This document shows positions 10,376 to 20,986 of a stretch of 64,000 nt of DNA, one piece after another. The DNA lies in assembly GCA_022113835.1 (NCBI GenBank), contig JAILWY010000001.1, positions 4,092,001 to 4,156,000 on the forward strand, in the 5' to 3' direction. The notes below the pieces were generated by a model. It did no database searches, was not told the DNA's origin, and saw nothing but the letters and a program-made list of their open reading frames with translations. The first letter of the stretch is position 1, and every line of letters starts with the position of its first letter. Position numbers and translations under genes: made by a program. Source of the stretch: Atopsyche davidsoni (lineage: Eukaryota; Arthropoda; Insecta; Trichoptera; Hydrobiosidae).

Positions 10376-11300
10376 ACGCCTGTATCAACAAATCGTCTAT
10401 AAGACCAGCTCGTAACTTGTCAATGCTAAGTTTATTCATGGATAATGATCAAATTATCAGAGTTGGCGGCAGACTTTTTATTATGTAGCAAGCATCACTT
10501 TACCCACCTTTTGTTTCGACAGGAGCACCTCAAGCTTTTACATGCGGGGTCCCAATTGTTGTTGGCTAATACACGTGAAAATTGGTGGACTCTTGATGGC
10601 AGAAACTTAGCTAGAAAAACTGTCCATCAATGTGTAACCTGTAGTCGTATGTCAGGTAGAACATTACAGCCCATTATGGGAAATTTACCAAGGGAAAGGT
10701 TGGAACCTGGTTTCCCTTTTCTGTATTGTGGGGTAGATTACGCCGGACCTCTGTTTATGTTAAACAAAAAAGGCAGAAGAGCCCAGTTAGAGAAATGCTA
10801 TCTTTGCTTATTTATTTGTTTTTCCACGCGAGCTGTACATTTAGAGCTTGTCACAAGTCTCACATCCGAAGGCTACATTTTAGCCTTAAAAAGATTTATT
10901 GCTCGCAGGGGAAAACCCATTCAAATAATTTCTGACCATGGCAAAAACTTTGTAGGAGCAGCCAGAGAATTCCATTGAATTTAAATTTATACCACCATAC
11001 GCTCCTCATTTTGGCGGTTTACAAGAGGCTGGGGTCAAGTCCTGCAAGAACCATCTCACTCGAGTACTAGGCAAATCAAATTTAACGTACCAGGAATTCA
11101 GTACGGTTTTGGCTCAAATAGAAGCTGTCCTGAATTCCCGTCCCATGCATCCATTATCAACAGACCCAAATGATCTACAACCTCTCACCCCGGCGCATTT
11201 TATACTGGGACGACCACTCACAGCACCTGCAGAGCCTTACATTCTGGATCCTAAGCGGCCGGCCTTATCTAGCTATGGCCTTATCAGCGATTCGAACAGA
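10376..11300 (+). pseudogene. BEL/Pao integrase segment, copy 1
   Basis: The segment begins with the pre-integrase motif IIRVGGRLF near 10450. Next comes an HHCC-type zinc-binding region with an EHLKLLHAG motif near 10522 and CVTCSRM near 10632, then the catalytic core: GVDYAGPLF near 10727 and SDHGKNFVGA near 10930, the first two acidic residues. After a frameshift near 10975 the third acidic residue appears in PHFGGLQEAGVKS, then NSRPMHPLS and LTPAHFILGRPL close the core. Integrase inserts the cDNA into host DNA. All three acidic positions are present, but stops and frame changes separate them. Confidence 0.85.
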
Positions 11301-11590
11301 TAAGGTCTCACTTCTGGAAGAGGTGGTCAAAGGAATACGTCGCGGAATTGCAGCAAAGAACAAAATGGAAGGTTTCAAGCAAGGATTTGCAGCCTAATTA
11401 AATGGTGGTGATCAAGGAGGAGAACTTGCCGCCCCTCAAATGGCGGTTAGGCAGAATAAAATCAGTTTTCCCAGGATCGGACGGTGTGTCCAGAGTAGCT
11501 GACATCCGAACAGCTAATGGTACAATCAGGAGGGCATTCTCCAAGATCTGCCCTTTACCTTGTGCACCTGAAGACATCTGTGGACCTTGA
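11290..11590 (+). pseudogene. BEL/Pao C-terminal domain (DUF5641-like), copy 1
   Basis: FWKRWSKEYVAELQQRTKW at about 11310-11370 and, after a stop near 11396, a frame from 11402 with PPLKWRLGRIKSVFPGSDG and RVADIRTANGTIRR make up the domain that ends BEL/Pao polyproteins. A TGA at about 11588 ends it, about 50 bp before the purine tract. Identity with copy 2 stops inside this domain at 11451, so only copy 1 retains the true end of pol. Confidence 0.8.
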
Positions 11591-11637
11591 TCAATAGAGC
11601 AATCAACGTTCTGTTGAAGGTTCCAGATACCTTCAAC

Positions 11638-11649
11638 GGGGGGGGAGTA
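11638..11649 (+). other. Polypurine tract of the BEL element
   Basis: A run of eight G followed by AGTA directly follows pol. In BEL/Pao elements this G-rich tract primes plus-strand DNA synthesis and marks the start of the 3' LTR. Only copy 1 has it. Confidence 0.7.
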
Positions 11650-11930
11650 TATTTACGCATGTGAACGCCACCTCTGGTAATCAATACCATTAATATGTAC
11701 AATCATTAGTTTTAAGAAACTGTAAAATGTGACTTTCTCGCTAGAGGGCGAGCGGGCGATTTATACCTAAATCCCTGCTTAATCCTTACTCGTTTTTCGA
11801 CTTTTGATACACCAACACGTTTATAAGATAATTCTAAACATCCACAATACAATATTGATCAAACATTCTCTACGGCGAGACGAGTCACATTCAAGCAAAC
11901 AAAGTGTGAAAGTACCAAATAATACCCGCA
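11650..11930 (+). repeat. 3' LTR of the BEL element, right edge uncertain
   Basis: Starts just after the polypurine tract. It contains a GAGGGCGAGCGGG patch and a TATA-like GATTTATACC near 11758, as expected for U3. No 5' LTR partner exists in the window, so the length cannot be measured. A SINE fragment begins at about 11930. Confidence 0.5.
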
Positions 11931-11982
11931 CAAATCACGATGATATTTTTCTAAGAGTTTCTTTAATCAATTTTCAATATTT
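11930..11982 (+). repeat. Fragment of the fold-back tRNA-like short element
   Basis: CACAAATCACGATGATATTT followed by TTCTAAGAG and TCTTTAATCA matches the arm side of the elements at 43675 and 48705. Only this piece survives, at the right edge of the BEL LTR. Confidence 0.5.
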
Positions 11983-11989
11983 GAAAAAA

Positions 11990-12483
11990 TGTTATTAATC
12001 ATTATCTAGCTATTAAGCTATGCTGGTTCTCTTTTTTTCTTTTCTATAGTATTAAGCACTTGAAAATTACAGTCTTACTTATTCGGCCGTACCCCTGAAT
12101 TTCAGCATTACTCAAAATTAATATTTCGGGATATTTATTGGGATCGCGTTCATTACTGGAGCATATTCTAATAGAATCACAACGCCGAAGTTCTTTTCTT
12201 CCTACAAACAATGGGTATAAAAGGTGAAGAGAATTCGAGGAGCATTCATCATTTAACAACTATCTCTAATACACCTATATAATCTAAAAAACGAACTGAC
12301 AGATTCTGTTAATTAATTCACAATATTGTTCCATGGATGAATATTGCAAGCATTTTTAAAAAGCTGCACTTACACGACCAACTAAAATGCCAAAAAACAA
12401 TAATCAATATTAAAATGTATGAAAGCATATTATAATAAAACTAGTATTTGTTTAATTTATGAGCACAATTTTATTTTGATTTT
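11990..12483. repeat. Dispersed repeat R1, copy b (matches 595-1120)
   Basis: Second copy of the repeat described at 595-1120, in the same orientation, with indels relative to it (for example a shorter gap between the GCATTACTCAAAATTAATAT string and CGGGATATTTAT). A 71-codon minus frame at 12044-12259 is not preserved in copy a, so coding is unlikely. Confidence 0.65.
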
Positions 12484-12502
12484 GATATTTTTATTTTTTA
12501 AA

Positions 12503-12972
12503 ATCGCTTCACCATCCGAGAAAAAACAATGAACGAGCAAGGAGTCCCGACAGAAAAAACTAAAATAACAAATGGATAAATATTAAAAAGTATTATAATA
12601 TATAAATATGTTTTAAAAAAATCAGATGAATTTGTAACTTTTTGTACATATATCTCATTTATTAATAAATATAAAATATCTACATTAAAATTTTAATAAA
12701 ATAATTAATTTAAATAATAACTAGGTTATAGTTCTTTCTTGCATATTTGAATTGTATGGAATGAATGTTGATTTTATTATCAGTTCGGCGCTTGGCCTCG
12801 CTGTTCTTTAATCTTCGTCCATTTTCATTCATATTTATCTTCACCGTTTTATTTCTATTCTAATTATTTTATTTTAGCTTCTGCTCCAGGACTCCAGGTT
12901 GCCTGCCCTTGCTGTTTATAAAACCTTCCACTGCAGGATGTCTGACGTCTCCACTTCAGGTATTTTATAGGA
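12503..12972 (+). repeat. Older, array-less relative of the duplicated block
   Basis: 12503-12810 matches the AT-rich leader (1915-2215 and 17014-17315) with about one difference per 15-20 bases plus indels. After a short link, 12883-12972 matches the post-array segment (GGTTGCCTGCCCTTGCTGTT, then GGATGTCTGACGTCT). The 172-bp units are completely absent. It is either a deletion derivative or the state before the array expanded. Confidence 0.65.
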
Positions 12973-14175
12973 ATTTTATAATTGGACTCAGGTACTTGAA
13001 CAAATTTTGTTAAGCACATGGAATAAGGGAAGATTATAAGTGTTACAAACTACGCACTCCTTATCACCGGTGTAAATTAACGAATACCTCCAAATTTAAC
13101 AAAGAAAATTACAAAATCTGAATGCAACAAAAATAAACCGGTTAGATTCATTAAAACATTGTATAGATCAGGATGATTTAAAATTTTGTTTGATTCGTAT
13201 TTGGTTGCTTTGTGTTTTATTCCAAAAACGTTTATGTATATATATATATATACATTCAACTTTGTGCTATTTTTTACGCTTAATTGAGAATAACGAGAAA
13301 AAGGTAAACATATATTGTGTACTTTTTTTGAGTTTTATTATTTAATTTGATCAACGAAATTAATTAATAAATATAATTATTATTATTATTACCCGAGCCA
13401 TACGCAAAGCCTGGTAATTAGCTATGCAGCATATTTTTTTTAAATTCCCTGTTTTTGAGTTTTCTGACAGCACTGAAACATATTTAATTATTTTTAAATT
13501 ATAGAAATAAAATTTTGTAGGTATTTCATTATAAATGGATATTGAATTGATCCACATTTTATACACTTGCATTGCATAGTTTCATGAATTAAGATGTGGA
13601 TTAGATTTTACGTTTATAAAATGAAGGTTTTCCAATAAATTGATTTAACCATCATTAGCTATTTGGTTTTGCATAAATTTTTAGTTAATATATAAATAAC
13701 TAAGCATTTTGTTTGATGTATTTCTGAAGTTAATTTGCCTAGTCTGATTGATTAAAATTCCACGCATCTCACGATGAAAAAAATATCTAAAATTTTAATA
13801 TGAAAAACCTGGTTTCAGATCTTCTCACATATTACAAGCATATTTTTGGTGCGTAAACCGAAAAGAAAAGGTGCGTAAGTAGTTCCCTTGTACTGTTCTG
13901 TATTCTGAATTAAAAAGCGTAGTAAATATTTGCGGCGAATTCTTTTAATTGTAATCAATTAATACCATAATTTATATATTTAGTTTTTTAATATTTCATT
14001 CTGAATTTGATGGTATATAATAAAACCCTTCAAAAATAAAATTGGACATAACTGCTATGATATTATTTGATCATTTTTATCAATTAAATTTATAATAAAT
14101 GTGAAAGTGTAGAGCTCTTTAAATTGAAAAGCAATGGAAGTGTTTACTTTAATATATTATTACATAAATTTTAGG
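12973..14175. other. AT-rich intergenic sequence
   Basis: No gene seen. It contains a short TA microsatellite at about 13235-13252 and small minus frames (13077-13259, 13360-13572) without protein character. Confidence 0.5.
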
Positions 14176-14535
14176 TACTAAATACACTTAGATAATCCGT
14201 TCAAAGGTGCATTCGTAATTTTGAAGACGCTTTCCAGTGCATTTGAGTTTCAAAAGATATTTTTTTTTTAGAAAAATAATATTTGTTTAAAATTACTTCA
14301 TGCATTTAATCAACGGGCATGGATCAAAAAACACACCCCTCCACAAGTAAACTCTCACCCTCAACCGCATTCATACATACTTAATTTATTTCTTAGGTCA
14401 CCTCTTAAGAAAGTTAAAAAAGACCCTAATGAAAAATGTGGTTATACTAAATACACGTAGATAATCCGTTTTAAGGTGCATTCGTAATTTTGAAGACGTT
14501 TTCCAGTGCATTTGAGTTTCAAAATATATTTTTCA
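14176..14535 (+). repeat. Direct repeat pair of about 90 bp (14176-14267, 14445-14535)
   Basis: Both copies read TACTAAATACAC.TAGATAA then a GGTGCATTCGTAATTTTGAA and TCCAGTGCATTTGAGTTTC string, about 93 percent identical by eye and 269 bases apart. A weaker third echo (TTTTTCAGTGTATTAGTG) follows near 14555. No family assigned. Confidence 0.65.
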
Positions 14536-15289
14536 GGACATAAAATTCAAAAGACATTTTTCAGTGTATTAGTGATTTAGACAACATTTTACAGTCTAGT
14601 ACTGAGCGTAATAATGGAAACACCCCCAAAAGAGCACTTTTGTAATTTTTTAAAATAATTTACATAAATGATTAGTATATTATTGATTTTTGTGAAGACC
14701 GTCTCACAGGAAGTACGATTTTGCATATACAGGTTTGATTGATTGATAATAATTAAGTACTATTTTTCATGTGCTATAATTATATTATATTATATTTGAC
14801 TACACCACATACTTTAAAAAATCTTTTTGTATAATTTATAGCATGTTTTGTAGACATTCCTAAGAAAAGTTCTTTGTGTGGCCGTTTATCATTATTATTT
14901 GTCAGTGGCTGTCTCGAATTTCTTTAATGTGATACACAAAAGCAAACGATTAATTTTAATGTTTAGTATTAAAAAGATTTTTTTATTCTGTTTGTGCATC
15001 ACCGATAACTGTTTATAATACATCCAATAACATATTTTATTATTTCTCGCTTGAACTTATTCATAAATTATCAATTTAATATTAAAACTTCAATTATTTA
15101 ATTGACCATGTGATTACGATTTTTTTTAATAATGAATGTTTTTTCTTTAGAAGGAATTGAATATATTTATATTCTACTTTCAACAAGGATTATTTTTTGA
15201 GTCAAATAAAACCTCGTTATTTTGTACCTGTGTGGTTTTTCATTTATGTACTTTAATCATAAAGTTTTACAATTAAATTAGACTGCCAC
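14536..15289. other. AT-rich intergenic sequence
   Basis: No gene or convincing repeat seen beyond the degenerate third echo of the preceding repeat. Confidence 0.5.
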
Positions 15290-15765
15290 GAATGTTACAG
15301 TGAAGCCTTTCATCAACTCCAGGATCATTCCTGGACTCGAAAACAAAGTGGCTGTTTATATTATTGGACATTTGCAATTTCGAGAGGTGCCTCTTGGCTC
15401 GAGCCGGCACTGGCCTGCAGAGGAGCGCAGTTCGGTGCTTCTCCTGCCATTTCAGTATTCTTATTCTCTTTGTCAGCAGCTGGGTTGTAGACAAATTGCC
15501 ATTTTCAAAATCTAACAACGCAGATATTCCCCTTCCGGTTAACCACCTTGTGGTCCAGTGGTAAACATACCGACTAAAAGTTTTCGGGATTTTCACAGTG
15601 ATATAAATGTTTCACTCAAAATTTTGAATTGAGAGACGCTTTGATTGTTTCTTTGAAAATGATTAAAGTTAATAATGCAGATATGTCTCTACTACTCGAC
15701 CGTGTGGTAGCCTAGAAGTAAACATTCCAACTTAAGCTTCCCAGGTTCTGAAAATAAGACTGAGT
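15290..15765. repeat. Possible tRNA-derived SINE-like region
   Basis: Two related tRNA-like strings, GTGGTCCAGTGGTAAACAT (about 15549) and GTGGTAGCCTAGAAGTAAAC (about 15704), resemble A-box halves, and a GGTTC lies about 40 bases after the second. The GC-richer part at 15290-15500 is open on both strands (a 107-codon minus frame and 71- and 66-codon plus frames), but none resembles a protein. The two heads differ too much to be a recent duplication. B-boxes are weak. Confidence 0.3.
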
Positions 15766-16429
15766 AATTGAAAATATCTAGATGCAAAACTTTGTTATCA
15801 GCTGATACATTGAGAGTCACGTTGATGATAAGAATAAACTCATCATAATACAATAAATTGGTAAGAAATCACATGAGTGTTATTAAACTGTTTACATTTG
15901 TAAACTGATTTTATATATACTGAGCAAACATGAGTGAAAAATACGGATTTATTGTGTATTAACAAACAATCATAAAAACACTTTTTACATATGTAGAATT
16001 TAGGAGAAAATTACAACTTCGTAAAGTTTATGAACTGTGATGGTATTGTAAAGAATCAAAGTGCTTTCCTTTGAGTGGAAGTCATAAAGTTTGCACATAA
16101 AGCTCATGACCGTTTTAAAAGTTCTCTCTGCATGTCCGATGCTTGCTCGTTTGATAACCCTGATAGCCAGACCAATATGCAGGGGCGGAATGTGACTAAT
16201 ACACCAGTAACCCTGATAGCCCAGCTTTATGTACGGTTATCCTATTGTGTCTCAGTGTATTCAGGAGAATGTGTATGAAATATTTACGGAAACAGATAAT
16301 TATATTTTTATAAAATTCATTCGAATTCGAAAAGGATATTAATTTATATAATTGAAGAAAAATTTCATGTACCTAGGACTTAAGATACTGTATCGATTTC
16401 ATTACATAAATAGTTATACAACCACGCAG
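15766..16429. other. AT-rich intergenic sequence
   Basis: No gene seen. The string AACCCTGATAGCC occurs twice (about 16156 and 16209). Confidence 0.45.
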
Positions 16430-16540
16430 AAATATAACAGTCTCCAACGGCTCCCGGGGCACCCTATAATACAAGAAGAAACGCCAAGTAGTCAAAAAAC
16501 ATACCCGGGGGTGATCATTGCACCCTCCTGTCCTTCTTAG
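16430..16540 (+). CDS. Candidate 3'-terminal exon, unknown protein
   Basis: An acceptor-like CACGCAG ends at 16429. The following frame is open for 36 codons to a TAG at 16538-16540 and is rich in Pro, Ser and Gln (for example LPGHPIIQEETPSSQKTYPG). An AATAAA lies at 16567-16572, 27 bases after the stop, as in a short 3' UTR. I recognise no domain and cannot see an upstream exon, so phase and reality are uncertain. The alternative is chance coding potential in a GC-richer patch. Confidence 0.2.
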   Translation, partial: KYNSLQRLPGHPIIQEETPSSQKTYPGVIIAPSCPS

Positions 16541-16566
16541 ATATTTATTACACATAAAAACATGCG

Positions 16567-16572
16567 AATAAA
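16567..16572 (+). terminator. AATAAA polyadenylation signal candidate
   Basis: Canonical hexamer 27 bases downstream of the stop of the candidate exon at 16430-16540. Such hexamers are common in AT-rich DNA, so support is weak. Confidence 0.2.
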
Positions 16573-16813
16573 GGGTTTTTCCCACACATTTTCTCTGCCT
16601 AACACAATATCACAACCATAGTAAATCATGTAACCTAAGTCACACATTGAAAGCCCCAAAACCTGGGGATAGCCAAACACTAAACCAAAACATTAGTTAT
16701 AAAATCTATTGTAATACACCTAATGAAAAATAAAAGAAATTTGAAATTTAATAATTTTTTTTTTTTACGCAGAATCGTACAATGTCTTGAAACTTGTACG
16801 TGAAAATTAGATA

Positions 16814-16989
16814 TGAAGCATAAGTACTTTCATTGAACCTGGAAAGTTTATAACATGAGCATAATTCTTCACATGGATTTGAACCCGGGACCGCCAGTGT
16901 CAATGGTGGTCAGTAAGACCTTCTCTGATGCTAATGTCTTTTGTGTTTCAACAATAAATACAACTGAAGATCAAACCGGCAAAGAGAAA
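16814..16989 (-). repeat. tRNA-derived SINE-like segment upstream of array 2
   Basis: Counterpart of 1717-1890, with the minus-strand B-box-like GGTTCAAATCC at 16875-16885. It differs from copy 1 at roughly one base in ten and by a few small indels, whereas sequence to its right is almost identical. The boundary of recent duplication is therefore near 16990. Confidence 0.4.
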
Positions 16990-16993
16990 TGAG

Positions 16994-17494
16994 AAATCGG
17001 TATATATGCCGAAATTGCTTCACCGAGCAAGGAGTCCCGACGGAAAAAACAAAAATAACAAATGGATAAATATTAAAAATTATTATAATACATGAATATG
17101 TTTTAAAAAAATCAGATGAATTTGTAACTTTTTGTACATATATCTCATTTATTAATAAATATAAAATATCTACATTAAATAAAAGAATTAATTTAAACCT
17201 AGAAATTTAAATACTTACTAGGTAATAGGTCTTTCATGCATATTTGAATTGTAAGAATATAACAAATGAATGTTGATTTTCAGTTCAGTAAGCAGTTCGG
17301 CGCCTGCCAGCGCGGCCGCTAGACGTTTTTATCATCCGTTTCGACTTCAAGTTAATATACATCGCGGTCAGAATCAAATATTTAATATCTAAGCTCATAT
17401 ATTGCATGTGTAAGCTTTTTTAATCGATTGATATTTATATTTCCAGTTTGCAAACATCGGGTGCCAGTCCTCGCAGTCCATCTTACATGTTGTG
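16994..17494 (+). repeat. AT-rich leader of the minisatellite block, copy 2
   Basis: Matches 1895-2395 at a constant offset of 15099, including the GC patch and the acceptor-like TTTATATTTCCAG before the array. Confidence 0.6.
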
Positions 17495-18990
17495 TCGGAT
17501 CGGGACGCGCCCTTCAAAGGCGCCGCGCAACCCAGGGAGCCGCCGATTGCGCCTCTGCTGGCCGCGCAGGCAGCCCTTCAAAGGCGCCGCGGAACCCTGG
17601 GAGCCGCCGATTGCGCCTCTGCTGGCCGCGCAGGCAGCCCGCGACGTCCTGCCGCCTATTGGACTGGCGGATCGGGACGCGCCCTTCAAAGGCGCCGCGC
17701 AACCCAGGGAGCCGCCGATTGCGCCTCTGCTGGCCGCGCAGGCAGCCCTTCAAAGGCGCCGCGGAACCCTGGGAGCCGCCGATTGCGCCTCTGCTGGCCG
17801 CGCAGGCAGCCCGCGACGTCCTGCCGCCTATTGGACTGGCGGATCGGGACGCGCCCTTCAAAGGCGCCGCGCAACCCTGGGAGCTGCCGATTGCGCCTCT
17901 GCTGGCCGCGCAGGCAGCCCTTCAAAGGCGCCGCGGAACCCTGGGAGCCGCCGATTGCGCCTCTGCTGGCCGCGCAGGCAGCCCGCGACGTCCTGCCGCC
18001 TATTGGACTGGCGGATCGGGACGCGCCCTTCAAAGGCGCCGCGCAACCCAGGGAGCCGCCGATTGCGCCTCTGCTGGCCGCGCAGGCAGCCCTTCAAAGG
18101 CGCCGCGGAACCCTGGGAGCCGCCGATTGCGCCTTTGCTGGCCGCGCAGGCAGCCCGCGACGTCCCGCCGCCTATTGGACTGGCGGATCGGGACGCGCCC
18201 TTCAAAGGCGCCGCGCAACCCTGGGAGCTGCCGATTGCGCCTCTGCTGGCCGCGCAGGCAGCCCTTCAAAGGCGCCGCGGAACCCTGGGAGCCGCCGATT
18301 GCGCCTCTGCTGGCCGCGCAGGCAGCCCGCGACGTCCTGCCGCCTATTGGACTGGCGGATCGGGACGCGCCCTTCAAAGGCGCCGCGCAACCCAGGGAGC
18401 CGCCGATTGCGCCTCTGCTGGCCGCGCAGGCAGCCCTTCAAAGGCGCCGCGCAACCCTGGGAGCCGCCGATTGCGCCTCTGCTGGCCGCGCAGGCAGCCC
18501 GCGACGTCCCGCCGCCTATTGGACTGGCGGATCGGGACGCGCCCTTCAAAGGCGCCGCGCAACCCAGGGAGCCGCCGATTGCGCCTCTGCTGGCCGCGCA
18601 GGCAGCCCTTCAAAGGCGCCGCGGAACCCTGGGAGCCGCCGATTGCGCCTCTGCTGGCCGCGCAGGCAGCCCGCGACGTCCTGCCGCCTATTGGACTGGC
18701 GGATCGGGACGCGCCCTTCAAAGGCGCCGCGCAACCCAGGGAGCCGCCGATTGCGCCTCTGCTGGCCGCGCAGGCAGCCCTTCAAAGGCGCCGCGGAACC
18801 CTGGGAGCCGCCGATTGCGCCTCTGCTGGCCGCGCAGGCAGCCCGCGACGTCCCGCCGCCTATTGGACTGGCGGATCGGGACGCGCCCTTCAAAGGCGCC
18901 GCGCAACCCAGGGAGCTGCCGATTGCGCCTCTGCTGGCCGCGCAGGCAGCCCTTCAAAGGCGCCGCGCAACCCTGGGAGCCGCCGATTGC
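17495..18990 (+). repeat. GC-rich 172-bp minisatellite array 2, about 8.7 units
   Basis: Same unit as array 1, but with no extra 64-bp sub-units: eight complete 172-bp periods plus a part. At the CCTGCC/CCCGCC site the eight successive units read T, T, T, C, T, C, T, C, so the distal half has become a 344-bp dimer. Forward ORFs of 538-628 codons run through it, but their C-terminal tails lie in different frames from those of array 1, because the length difference of 1912 is not divisible by 3. That argues strongly against a conserved protein. Confidence 0.95.
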
Positions 18991-19430
18991 CAATTTGCGA
19001 TTGCGATGGCAATTGCCGCATCCAGACTGCCTACTCCAGGACGCCTGCCCTTGCCGCCACCTGACGTCTCAACTTCAGGCTGCCTGTCCATGCCGCCATC
19101 CCACTTCGCATCTTTACGGTTGCCTGCCCTTGCTGTTTATAAAACCTTTTATTTCAGGATGTCTGACGTCTCTACTTCAGGTATTTTTAATTAAATATTT
19201 TTTTTATAAATTTTTTTTATTTCGTTTCATTCGTTTTTATTTTGTTTCGATGCTTTCCGTTTCGTTCCGTTCCGTTATAGTTGCGTCGCATTTTCACTGC
19301 CATATCTTTTTCCAGCCTATCCTACTCCAGGACGCCTGCCCTTGCTGCCTCCTCACGACTCAACTTCAGGATTCCTGACCATGGCGCCATCCCACATCGC
19401 ATCTTTACGGTTGTCTGCTCTTGCTGCCCA
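18991..19430 (+). repeat. Post-array segment with a direct repeat pair, copy 2
   Basis: Counterpart of 5804-6243 at offset 13187, with the same pair of about 110-bp repeats at 19032-19142 and 19318-19430. Confidence 0.7.
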
Positions 19431-20554
19431 TATTTCCAATAAAATGTGATAGTTGTAATTGTTAAAAATTTTCATTTTACGTGTTATAGTAAATAGTGTA
19501 TTTTTTAATTCTTCAACCTACTATTTATTAATAAATTGTTCTATCATGCTAATTTCGTGTTTTTTATTTATTAATTTTAGTTATAAACTATTATTCTTTC
19601 TTTTTATTTTAATCTTAAATATAATTATAATTCTAGTTTTATTCCTAAAGGTTTTAAAGTCAATCAGATAATAAATAAATATTTCGAAATTAACACCGCG
19701 CGGGCATGACTCGCAAACTTTCAAAGAACTCATTGGAGTAAATCAATTAAAATGCATTTTATATTACCTTTAAAGTAACTATTAAAATGATCAGTGTTTT
19801 TGGACGGGAGATATATAATTGTAATTTCAAAAAACAATTTCTTTTCATCATTGCCAATACTTTAGAATCCTGGTGGTATTATTTCTTGAATAATGATATT
19901 TTATTAAATAAAGCATAATACTTGTTCAGGACAAGACGTGTTTGCATTGATTTTTATTTAAAATGGTGTCATAGTCATTCATTATTTTTTAATAATAGCA
20001 CATCAGACATTTTAAAGATAATTCAATAAGTAATTATAGTTCTCGAAACCATTTGGGCTAATCATGTCACGTTATGGGAATACAAAACGCAGAATTACTA
20101 TTTTGAAGAGTGTGATTAATTATTGTTACTTTTATTATGAAAAATATCATTAAATATAATTTTAATTTTTATAATAAATAAATATTTGCGCTCCGTTTGT
20201 TTGAAAGCGAAATAAACACCTAAGAATAAAAATAATTTAAAAAATCCCACACATCCACACCCCAAAAATAATTTAAAAAAAACAACACATTACATACTTT
20301 TCAGTATTAAGAAAGGATTCTATTCGGAGAGATTTCCCTTTCGATAGCAGTTTTCAAGACACCGATGACCTCTTCTTACGTAATTGTATCCTCTGCTCCG
20401 AGTGCTTCTCCTCAGAGGAAGTTGGTGACCATTTCAATGAACATATGTATTTTCTTACTCATTTGGCTGTAACCTCGATTACCAGCCACTGCCATAAAAT
20501 ACGTACCCACTTAAGTGTTCTCCTTTTATTTTCTTTTGATTCTACCAAGGGAAA
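19431..20554. other. AT-rich linker inside the duplicated block, copy 2
   Basis: Counterpart of 6244-7367. No gene seen. Confidence 0.5.
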
Positions 20555-20842
20555 TTAGCTGCAATAGGCTACAATTATTATTTTTAAATATAGCCATATC
20601 ACCTTACGATTTTTTACCATCGTCAGGGGTTCACTTTCTTTACACATTCTGTGCATGACTCTCTCGTTTGTATGGCAGGCATCCTGTTGTATTTTAAGGG
20701 TTCTCCTATAAAGCCACATTTCAAATGCCTCAATTTTTCGCAACGGTCTCAATTCCCTAAAGAAGAACCGAGACAACACATCATTTGGTGGATCGCGAAC
20801 GTGATTATATATAATTTCAAAATCAATTTTTGTACGATTCAA
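20555..20842 (-). pseudogene. LINE reverse-transcriptase C-terminal fragment, copy 2
   Basis: Counterpart of 7368-7655 with the same motifs (KIEAFEMWLYRRTLKI, then TNERVMHRMCKESEPL) and the same truncation, so the fragment was already decayed before the block was duplicated. It runs opposite to the BEL remnant beside it. Confidence 0.6.
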
Positions 20843-20986
20843 TTGTGCGTTTTATGTATTGAGGCAAGAAATGTTCTCACACTGCTTTGTTTTTCTAGAA
20901 AATTTTATATTATAATTGCCAAAACAAGCGATTTAACGGAAGTTAGTAATCTTATGTGCATGAGGTAATTGTCAGTTATAGATTCT

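Larger units (their letters stand above)
1895..11451 (+). repeat. Recently duplicated composite block, copy 1
   Basis: This block is repeated nearly perfectly at 16994-24638. Left of the array the offset between copies is 15099; right of the array it is 13187 with no indel from 6007 to 11397. I noticed one substitution in that interval (the pair 8428/21615) and one more near 11399. The only large difference is array length. Identity stops abruptly at 11451/24638, inside the BEL pol region, so the right edge is not a natural retrotransposon end. Order of contents: AT-rich leader, GC-rich minisatellite, post-array repeats, AT linker, LINE fragment, BEL pol remnant. No matching terminal repeats or target duplications were found at the block edges. 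Confidence 0.85.
7800..11930 (+). mobile_element. 5'-truncated BEL/Pao LTR retrotransposon remnant, copy 1
   Basis: The domain order is that of BEL/Pao pol: end of gag (RHNTLLH motif near 7820), aspartic protease, reverse transcriptase, RNase H, integrase, C-terminal domain, purine tract and 3' LTR. The 5' LTR and most of gag are missing; sequence left of about 7800 does not belong to the element. At least five frameshifts or stops interrupt pol, so it cannot encode a working polyprotein. The duplicated block cuts off at 11451; only this copy keeps the C-terminal domain, the G-run and an LTR. Confidence 0.85.

Noticed and set aside
7800..11590. Functional BEL/Pao retrotransposon
   Set aside because: There is no 5' LTR or gag, and several frameshifts and stops in pol are shared by both copies.
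13235..13252. TA microsatellite as an origin or regulatory site
   Set aside because: Short simple repeat, common in AT-rich DNA, with no further context.
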